From the NCBI GenBank assembly GCA_019095985.1, contig CM032662.1, forward strand, positions 15,498,825 to 15,562,824: a stretch of DNA of 64,000 nucleotides. The letters are read 5' to 3'. This stretch comes from Streblospio benedicti. Its lineage: Eukaryota > Annelida > Polychaeta > Spionida > Spionidae. A program made the translations under genes and the position numbers. The notes below the pieces were generated by a model. It saw only the letters and a program-made list of their open reading frames with translations. It made no database searches and was not told the origin of the DNA. Position 1 is the stretch's first letter; each line of letters begins with the position of its first letter. Positions 1-11,200 of this stretch are shown here, one piece after another.

Positions 1-1850
1 TTGCAAATGACACCTAGTAGCACTTTTTGCAACATCTTTTACAATCTCACAATCATCCATAAATTCATTGAAATACATTCCAAGGTATTTATATTTGGAA
101 CAAGTATTGAGATCGATAGAGCCACATGTAAATTTATAAGAAGTAATTTTTGCAGTCTTTGGTCTTAAATGTATGATTTTAGTTTTATCTTGATTTAATT
201 CCATTCTCCATTTACTACACCATTGATTTACTTTATCCAGTTGCATCTGTAGATCAGCAGTAATTTTCTCAGCCAGGATCACAATGTCATCAGCATAGAA
301 CAATTCTCCACACTACACCATTTTTTCTTACCACATTGTACACCTTTATCAATTATATTCAACTCATCAATGAGGTCATTAACATACAAAGCAAAGATAG
401 TTGGGGACATTGGATCACCCTGCTTTACACCACAAAGTACAGCCGAATGAATCAGTTAAAAGATTATTTAGGCGTATTTTACAGGATAAAACGGTCTTTA
501 TCATACAGTGATTGAATAGCAGACAAGCATTTTTACCTTTAATACCTAGGTCATACAACTTGACCCACAGACAAGCATGATTTACTCGGTCGAACGCTTT
601 TTTTGCATCTATAAAACATGCATATGTACTGCGTTTTAACATTATTCTATTTTTAACAATTGTGTACAAAACATACATGTGATCCAAAAACAAATTCTAG
701 CATGCCGAAACCATTCTGCTCATCAGATAAAAATTCCATTATCTTCAGCCCATTTACATAGTCTCGTGTTCAAGATGAAAAGAATAACATTTGCATACAA
801 TATTCACCAGAGTTATTCCTCTATAATTTAAAGGGTCATATAGGCTTCCAGCTTTAAAAATGGGATTTATAACATTTAATAACCAAGAGTCTGGTACAAC
901 ACCATGTTCAAAAAACAATAACAGTAAATACGAAATAATAAGTCAATGACAGATTTATTTTTAAGACATTCAGAAAAAACTCCATCAAGTCCACAAGCTT
1001 TAGCATTTTTTAAAGTTTCTTAATAGCTTTGTCCACTTCCTGGAAAGTAAGGGGCACATTTAGTGTGTGGACTGGTTCATCGGGTATGGGTAGAGCATCT
1101 TGCAGTGTCTGTATATGAAGAAGTCGCCTCTCAATTATTTGTAAATGATTAGCATCAAAATGAGCGGAATTGGGAGAGAACAAAGTCTCAAAGTCAGACT
1201 TACACTTCTGCATTACCGCATCCAAATCTGAAGTTACTTCATTTTCTATTTCAACAGATAGTGGAATTGATGCAGTTCGTTGGCGCCCCAACTGACATAT
1301 TTTTGACCATCTTCCAGAACCCCACAGAATCATTGTCACATAAGTCTCCTAGTTTCTCCTGTTGAGCCCTTTTGGTAGCGGCCGCTTCACTCTGCATAAA
1401 GCTATGTCAAAAGATTTTCTTGACTGGATGAACTGACTTCGAAGTTGTTGTTTATGGTGAGATTTAGAGGTGGCTTTTAGGAAGGCTCTTTTTCATTTGT
1501 GCACTGTTCATCCCACAGATCCTGCAGTTCGTCATTCCACCATGGCTTTGATTAAGTTTCATGTTTTTTCTTACTTGTGTTTGGTTTTATTTCATGAAGC
1601 ATATTTTGCATTTCAGTGTATAGTAGATTCATTAGTTCCTTTCCAGCCTTATTTACATCATTCTCATCATTTATTGCTTTCTGTATTCTCTTCACTGTTG
1701 CATCAATCAAAGATTTGATATTTTCATTGTTCATGAAGCTATTTGTCAGTTCTTTCACTTTGTATCGTTTTGTTGTATTCTCATATGCTTTAGTCTTTTC
1801 ATTTTTAGTGATCAATCTTGCTGATTTTCCAAAACTAGAAATGATCTCTA
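1..1850 (-). mobile_element. Degenerate LINE (non-LTR retrotransposon), reverse transcriptase region
   Basis: Minus-strand reading gives reverse transcriptase blocks in the right order. A linker with PWWNDELQDLWDEQ lies near 1555-1510. The fingers follow with KNAKACGLDGVFSECLK (1020-970) and DPLNYRGITLVN (about 840-800). Next come FIDAKKAFDRVNH (about 620-570) and the catalytic YADDIVILAE (about 300-265). The thumb region ends with KYKYLGMYFNEFMDD near the left edge. The blocks are in different frames with several stops and shifts, so the copy is dead. The endonuclease is mostly absent and the 3' end lies outside the window. The clade is uncertain; the YADDIVILAE and WCSKWRMELN wording resembles a family common in marine invertebrates. 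No target duplication could be checked. Confidence 0.85.
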
Positions 1851-2222
1851 ATATATATAACCACTAAAAGAATCCCAAAGCCCAATGATGAGTCTATTCT
1901 AGGTTGCATTTAAAATAGAAATGAAATATATATACAAAGACCCACTAATGTACGGTTGAATATGTGTGGGTGGGGGAGAAGAGCACACGTTACAGTCACA
2001 GAATGGGTGTGTTCCACGGTGTTTTGATGCCGTATCCCTGGGACTGTACCTATTTTTCCATTCATCAAGCATTGATTTTAAGTGGTTAATTATGTCTAGT
2101 CAATAAATATTTAACCTTCTTGTTTTGTTTTTTTAAAAACCACTGAGGACTGGGCCACCGAGTACCACGTCACATTCAGTCACTTAAGAAAATAATGTTA
2201 TTATTTTGTTTTGCTTTTTTAG
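1851..2222. other. Upstream region of PRORP, no coding sequence seen
   Basis: Between the LINE and the first PRORP coding exon there is no convincing open frame. A pyrimidine-rich tract ending in TTTTTTAG at 2215-2222 looks like a splice acceptor just before the start codon. The 5' untranslated region is therefore probably split by an intron, with its first exon somewhere in this stretch or further left. Confidence 0.4.
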
Positions 2223-2230
2223 GTAAAAAG

Positions 2231-5200
2231 ATGGCATCTATACAGAGATTACAGCAAATGATCAAATGTACCATCAGGGTATCACCACATTTTATTCATC
2301 AGAGATGTCATCAACCTTCACGTTTGTTTTTTACATGTCCCTATAATCGTTATGCAAAATCACATGGAAATGCTGATATTGAAATGAAATTCAAATTAAG
2401 AAACGAAGTAAAGGAGGCTAAGAAGCAAAGACTTGCAAATCGACCAAATTATGTACAAGAATATGCAGTTGAGATGATTAACCAATTTAGTGCTGACAGT
2501 CATGAAGCTTCTAAGAAACTTATTGATAAATTAGATCAACGTGAGAATAAAATGAACCTAAATGCAATGTTTAATCATATATGCGCCTCTAACAGCTTCC
2601 CACCTGGTGAAGTTTTAGAATTTGGAAAAACTTTCATAGAGCACAATAAATCAACAAGGAAACTTACTTGTGGTCATATATTATCTTACATGCTTATGTG
2701 GAAAAACTATGGACCTGACAATCAGAAGGAAAGTGTAATATTTGACTTGTTTCAAGAATTATTGACAATGACAGATGTGTTTGACTCTTATTCAACTAGG
2801 ATATTAATTGAGTGTTTTGCATGTACATCACAATGGAAAAAATGCGAAGAATTCTTGAAGTGGACAAAAATCAGTCATCCATATCCAACATCTCCATACT
2901 ATGTGCCATTTGTGACAGCGGCTCTTAATGCCAAAGAATTTGATTATGCATTTGAAATTTTAGAAGATTTTTCCAAAAATGGAAATGATCCATCAGATGA
3001 ACTCTTCAAACCATTTTTCAAATCTGATGTGAAGGAAGAGATAGTATATACGTTACTCAATTACTTGAGAGAATATGCGTGGATGTTAAGTGAAAACAAC
3101 GCTAAGATGTTACGCGAATGGTTTCTCAGGTAAATATCTATATAATAATGACTGAAAGTTAATTTTGTTATGTACAGATGTGGTAGTCGACCTATTGAGA
3201 GAAAAAATTAAATGGGGCTCACTACACATAAAATATTCATTGTACTGAAAATATTCAGTTTTAGCCTGTGTTTTTTTAGAATGGCTGACATGTAGTTGAA
3301 AATAACTAGATTTAATGGATGATTTTTCTCTTAGAAATTAATGTATGTAAAGTATTCATTTCTGAAATATAGTCTGGCATGCACAAATTTTATTCAAGAA
3401 CAATAATTCTAACATTCATTTAATGTGTTTTTTTCCCAGTCAAAATGGAGATGAAAATTGGCTTGGAGAAATGACTACAGTTGCCAGGTACATACAGGTC
3501 TATTCAGTATTTCTAACTTTTCCAGAAAATTTTATCAACAAATTTTGTCTGATTTCCCTCAATCGTAAAAATTGTATCAAGAAGTATAACAATGAAATAT
3601 CTCAGTATATGTGTATCACTGTTAAGTTTGTTGTTTTAAAATATGTTTTGACTTGTATTTTTGTAGAAATAGATGTCAAGCTTGCAAACATCCCATGGAA
3701 CCGGCATGGACATTATCGAATGCTGATTTTAAAGATCTACATGATGCAGTTTTGAATACAGCTTTTGTTAACACTGATATCTTTATGAACACATTTCCTG
3801 ATGAAATTGAAGAATTCAAAACATTTCTTCAACAGGCAAAGACCTATGATATTGTTGTTGATGGCTTGAATGTAGCGTTAGGATCAACAAAGAAAGGGCC
3901 CGTGAGTCCACCTCAAGCAGTAAGTACATGTAGTATTAATTGGAATATTTTGGTTTGATAAGGTTTATTTCCTTTATCACAGGTTAATCTATACAAAAAT
4001 AACAATTCAGATAATAATTATTACAAAGACAACACTAAAAACTTGACATAAAAACCATTGAAAATATTAAAATGCGACGATTCAAAGCGTCACATCGGTG
4101 AAAGGCCTAACTCCAAAGTGGGATGATCATATCATTTTGCCACTTTTTTTAATCTAAAAGCCCATCGTTGCTTGGATTTTTGTTTTTACATGTAGGTGTT
4201 GCACCCATGCAAATACTGTACATTATTCTTTTGTCATCCTAATACCTGACAAGAGAAATGTAATTGCCTAAAATTACAGTAACTCCGGGCATATCGTAAC
4301 ACAAAGCAGTGGGTGCATGTTTTTTTTTAGAAAAAATGTCAATGTGAATACATCAATTACATAGGAATACAAAATGTGCTACATTTCTAACGAATAATGT
4401 TTTAATATATCTCGTAAATCTCATTAATTTATGTAAAAATGCCTGAGGATAGTTCCAGTGTAAGGATTTAAGTGATTACTCCACAGCCATAAATTTTTGA
4501 TGATTATCACAGATGCATACCACATGTTTTACGTGAACCTTTAGAGGCAGGTTTATTCACCAACTGAACCTTGGGTTAGGGGGATCACACTAGCTATTGT
4601 TTTCAAACAGGGTGAGTACTTTTGCGTACAGTGGGATGACAGTCCACTGCGCGGGATGCGCTTTTTAACGAGGCGTCACCACCGTCTTGTATCATATACG
4701 TAACAGTGGTGATACACTGTGTGGCATTGGCAGTTTAATTGCAGATGTATGACATAACTGTTTGGCAACACTGTAGTCTGGCGTGCAATGGCTGCGTCTC
4801 ACCATGCAGGCAAATCCCTATGAAAGTTGCAAGCTCTAACCATTACGCTACATGGACCATACTCACGTAGCCATCTATACAGTAAAAGGATAATCTCCAT
4901 TATCGATTTATTCCATATTACTCACAAAGCACACATGCATCAATCAAAATATTACAAGTTGGTTAATTGTTCTATACAGCTGGAAGTCCTCATACATGTA
5001 CATTTTATATAATCAGGCCTAAACAGCAGTGGCTGAAGATCGCTCCAGGATGCAGTGGTGGCTTTGCATTTGTTCAAGTACATCAAATGTTATAATTTCA
5101 ATCATTAAAACCATTTATATTGTACAAATGCATACAAAGTGTTAAACTACAAATGCACTGCTTTACTTGCATACTCGCATACCTTTTAGTGGAATTTTTT

Positions 5201-8200
5201 ATACCATTTTAACGTATACGTGTAATACGAATGATGTTATTTTTTTAGAAATATAGTTTAGTCCGCTTTTGCCATACATGTAGCATATATGTTTACTGTT
5301 ATTAAAAGGGGAAGAAAATTTATACTTTCAATTTTTTCCTTAAATTCATGATTGGGAAGCCATGATAAGGTTGATGTAAAAACGATGTGGACTAATTTGT
5401 GAGTATGTACATAAAATTATCAAAATTATACAGCAAAACCCAGAAGATGAATATTTGGATTGGCTGTAAAATATGGCTTGAACTTGCAGATGACGAGTAA
5501 CCAACAGCAATATCTTCTTCAAGGTTTAATTCAGGTCGATCTGGCTGTACAACAAACAATGATGTCAAAGGTGTTACAAGGTTATTCTCTAGGGCCAGTT
5601 TTAATGCTTCTGCCTCATATTGCTTTTGTTCTGTTTCATCATTAACCATAATCATCTGTAAAGAACAAAAATAGATTAGAATATAAACTGTCGTAGGAAA
5701 ATGAAACAGCTGAATTAAATAGATTAATGCCCAAAAGACAAGAACAACTACATGTACCTGAAATAATTCCTTTGATACACATTAAGATATTCTTAAAATA
5801 GTGCTCACCTTTTTGAGAAGGTCTTTGATTTTTAGGTACGCATACATTCGCTTTAAATATCCGGGAGAATAAGTTACTGCTGCATCCTGATCTATGTTTG
5901 AAGCTTCTTCTACAGTTGCTTGCTTTGTGATTGTACGCGTATCTTCCTTTGATCTTTGTCCATTTACAGTGATTTCCAATAAGTCATCTTTTTGTAATGT
6001 TTGTGAAAGTTTACCTAGAATTTGGATTAAAAAAAAGAATTTTGAGCTAATTGTCTAAGGTGGAATATAGCAGTTGGCCTCATTGTGTTGTACTCTCACT
6101 ATACTGCTGTGTATTGGCACTTTATATATTTTCTTTTCCTTTCTCGAATTAATGCATTATCTTTACAAAAAAAAAAAAAAAAAAAATTACTGTCTTAAAT
6201 TTTGTGTAAAATTTATATTATTTATGATTATTCAATTGTTAAAATGTCATTTCCATTTGGAAAATAAAAGACATTTTAAGAAAATAAATTTTGACTTGCC
6301 AGCAATTACAAGCTCAGATCCCTTAAAGAATTGATTAAACTGCGTTTGGGTTACACTGCCAGGAATGATAGAATTTTCAGGAATGTACACATTGACGTTG
6401 TACAGAATAGGTGTGCCAATATTCTCATAAAAGTCCTCAAGTTGTTTCTTTGCGGAACCATCTGGAAATTTGATAAAAGTTTGATTGATTAGTGGTATAT
6501 TTTGGTAGTCACATGTATTTAAAACTGCAATTAACTCATGAATAAATATGTTTGAATTTATTACCAACGTATATGCGCTGAGCTTTTCCTCCAGTTCGGA
6601 AAGACACCATCTTTAGAAGCTCATAATCTAAACTGTATCCAAATGCCAGTGAATAGATTGATACCTGCGATGAAAAAAAAAAAAAAAAGATTCATGCAGG
6701 CCTACACTCAACACATCAGAGTTCTGTACCAAATAGTCCTCCTGGTGATGCTGATTAGAAAATGTAAGTAATTTTGAATAGTGACTTTTGTGTGATGCCT
6801 GAAATGGGCCTACCTTAATGATATTGGTCTTACCTTCCCACCACATGCTCTCTCGACATTAGCCACAATACGTTTGCTGACCATTTCTCCAACAGTAGCT
6901 TCACCGTCCGTAAGAAAAACCATCATGTTTGATCCAAGTATCATCTCATTTGCTCTAAGTTCATAGCATCCATTAACTAAAGCATCATTTATGTTTGTTC
7001 CACCGTCAGCCACAAGCTCTCTTTCAGCAAATATGCTTGCAGCTTGGATATTATCTGGTGTTGCGTTGATCATAACTCTAGATAATATAGTTAGGAATTA
7101 ACTCTCACTGGGTCAGGCTTTATTTACTTACATAAATGCATGCACCAGCAGCAGATACACACACTCAAACAAGTGAATTAAACGAGCCTGAACTATATGA
7201 ACTGTGAAAAAAATGATAGGCTGGTGAAAGATTTTGATTATGTTCACAAATCTTACCCGTCTTTTGGCCATTTTGCCAAAGCATCATCAAAGAGCAACAG
7301 CATAAATGTATCAATGGACCTCAGCTGGTTTAGTATTGTTCTCATAGCTTCTCTGGTCTGAAGCATTTTATTTTCACTTCCCATAGATCCACTTATGTCA
7401 ATCACAAATACTATGTTTTTACCTGAAAATATGTATTGTATTGAGTTATCCGTACAAATCCTCTTACCCTATTTGTACAAGCAAAAAGGTAAAATATTTT
7501 AGATTGTGAATTCAGTTGCACACATGACTAAGAATTGTACAATTTTTGCTGGGAATCTATATGAAATTTTGATCATTCACCTAATGGACTGTAACTTGCT
7601 TCATTTGGTGAAAAATGATGAGCGAAATACTCATCTTCTATCTGAATTATTCCTGCAGTTTCATCGTGCTTGACATCATAAGAAACACGTAAATCTCCAT
7701 TGATCCCTATGATGGTTATAAAAACAGATATGATGAATATAATATCATAAAATGTTTGGGCGAATATGAATGTCCCATGCAAATGAAAAGCACAGAGGAT
7801 AGGTAATATTAATATTATCATATTGCATTGATTGATAAGAGAATAGGTTTGTTACTCAATGTTCAATGGAAAAGAATTACCATTATTGGTGCCCATTGCT
7901 TTTTGCTCTTCTTCACTGGGTGCAAATTGTATATGTCTGGCATGAGGCGTTTCGTTCAAAATTTTTGCAACTTCATATTGGGTTAGAGCATTGGATGTGA
8001 CATATGGCTCAAATATAGAAACAAAGTCAATTTCCTGAAAGATACATTTGAAATAATAGCAGTTTTCACATGAATGTATAAAATCAAGTGATATTCGAAA
8101 CATGCATTTTAGTGATTTAATATTTTTTCAGTCATTGATAAGATGTAGGAGTTAATCCAGAACTTTCCTGTGAAAGAAAAGTACAAGAAAGAAGGTTTAA

Positions 8201-11200
8201 GTAAAAAACTTATGAAAGAAGTTATAGGATGCAATTACTGTCCAGATTTGGGCACAGTGGGAAATGCTGTACACGTACATGCATGTTAATGAAAGAATAC
8301 GTTTTTCACTGCATGCAGATCTACATAGATGTGCAGATTTGATTACATTGAAGTACAATTGTTGAAATGAAAATAACCTATGATTTTACTGTAGATGCAA
8401 GTTGAGATGGTACCTGTTTATCAAAAATTAGAATATCACACTGATAGTGTTTGATGATCTGGTTCGGTCGCATGGAAATAGCCAGTTCATACACTCCCAG
8501 TTCTCTGTAGAGTTGCTCAAGGTACGACAAATCCATCTCCACACTGCTTTCAGCTTTCACATGAACAACAATTGTGAATTCTTCCATTCCATTTGGTTGT
8601 ACCGGTTTATCATAAGCTTGCTCAGAACTAACCTGTTATTGAAAATTGAATATGAAAAAATAAACAATCGCTTATTGTATTAATCAGATGCATAATAAAA
8701 CAAAATCGCAATGGTACAAATTGCAAAAAAAAGTAAGAACCTTTCCAGCTGTTTTGTTCTGAGACTTGGCCTCCTCAAATCGTTTTTCTGCTTCGTCTTT
8801 AGGCATAACATCACTAACAATACGTTCGCCATCAATGACCATAGAAAAGTTTGAGATAAATGCAGTTTCGGGCAAAAACAGAGTGAAGCTGACTTCAATA
8901 TTTGCTTGCGTGGGATTTTTTATGATTGCTGTGGCCACTGTCTCTGCAAATCTGAAGAATAAAGCAATAATTAATAACATTATGGCTGATCATTATATAT
9001 TGAAAGGGCGACTGAAGAGCAAAATGTTATTTTAGATATGTAGAAAGTACTAAGTGTTTTCTACAAATGGGTATGTGCATAGTTACGGATCGTACCTGTT
9101 TGTAACTTTTGTCAGAATAACCATTGATTCAATGTGCTCCTGTTGTGATGGCTCTCTGACATCTCTTTTACGACGCAAGTCTAATATTGTGCCTGACAAA
9201 TTATCCAAAATTGAATATTTTTTCATTAAAAGGAGTTAATTGCCTAGCTGTTACCCATCATACAATGTAAAGTTTTTAATATTTGTCTATCAAGTTGTTA
9301 ATATTTTTTTTAGATTCTGGGGTTTTGTATGCTGACATTTTTGCATTCATTTTAATTTTATTGGATATTCTTCCTACTACTACTATACCCAACAAATGTT
9401 TTTTTTTTCTGAAATGCTATAAAATTGGCAACATTAAATTTCTGCTTAAGGATTACAATAATTAAATTCATACCAAAATTTGTGTTTTTTGTTTGGTGTA
9501 CATCTTTATCTTCTGAATGAGAAATTAAGAACAGGGCTGTTTTCTTGAATGAAAATGCAGAGGTTGTGCCTATGAAGGCAATGACGCAACAGAACCATGT
9601 GAACTTCATCTAGAAATAACAATAGTATTAGCTAAATAGTATGTACATGTATGATACAAAGGTAGATCGAGGGCCATATGGCTAGTGCAGATAACAAAAA
9701 AATTTGAACATTTTCAATTGATTATTATTAAATTTTTCTTAAAGATTGACCATCAACATAAGTATCAGCGTGATATTATTACCATAAAAAGCTATTTCTA
9801 TTTCTATTTCATCAAAATTTAATTATCAACAGCCTTTTTCTAATTTAGATGGATTTATAAAACACATCCATACATGTAGAGATTGATATAATAAATTAAA
9901 AATACAGTCATCTTACCATTTGTTGTGATTAATTAAGCATACAGTCTTATGCCATAAATATGTGCAAACTTAGAGAAATATATCATTGGTTCATTTTCTT
10001 CCGTCAGTATGAGCTTTTGAGTTGATTTTTGCTTATTATGAGCAGAAAGCTTCCTTGTTGCTCCTTTGATATTACTACCTGCGTACAAATGAGTCACAAT
10101 TTTGTAACACTTCTGAAATTACAATTAATTTGTTTATAAGTGTCTATTTGTGTATCATTATCATTTGATACAACATATCTTATTGCAAAATTAATTACTC
10201 ATACTGACCTTTTTTTTACTTGATCTCTCATTCCATGCTTGTATCAACTAAAAATAAACAATGATTAACCTTCTGTGTTCAGTCATGCATTTTAGTGTAA
10301 GCAGTCCCGAACTAGGGCATGACCATGTTATGCATGTTTGCTTATACATGTAACCAATATATAGCCATGTAGACTATGAGGAAAATAGAGTATAGTGCAG
10401 TGTGAATTCTTCCTACCGCTAACTGTGGAGCACTTGATAACAACTGTTCAAGTAATCATGTTTGGGTGATTGTGAAAGAATAAAACAAATTCTTGGGTTC
10501 TTGGCCAAAGTATTCCCCAGTGTGATTTTCATTTATTTATTAATCATGAATCAAGTCAATATTGGAGGAATTTTTAGCAAATATAGTTTTTTCTATTTCG
10601 GGCCACTTTGCTCATATTGCTCATATATCGTGAGAGTACCCAGATACAAATAGAAAATAAAAAGTGTTATTCTTGAACACTAAAAAGATAAAAATATGGC
10701 TTCAGTGTTACAACTTGCCTGGTATATAATAATTGTGTCCCAATTGAACAAAACTTGTCCATTAATTAACACTACACATTGTCTAGATTTATACGAAACC
10801 GGGTGAGTTTGTAACATAAATTACTTTATCTGGAGAGTTCTTGAGGCATATCACGGCGATTCTAAAGGGCGAGCCATGATACGCCTCAAGAACGAATCCC
10901 GATGAAATAATTCATGCTACAAAACGAACTCAGTTTTGTATTGATCACTCTTTTCTACATACAACACTGTTTTCAAATAAACTGACTTAAAAGAATGGTC
11001 CATTATTATTATATTTACAAATCATCATCGTAAACATTTAGTTTCATACAGGTATATAATGTGAATTGAAATACGTGCAGCAATAAGGGATACGCATACT
11101 TGAAACGTGGATCATCTACATACACACATCGTAGGATTTGTGCGTCTATTGTGCATATGTCGTGACCTCCTTTTTGAAAATGAGGATTTTGTAAGCAAGA

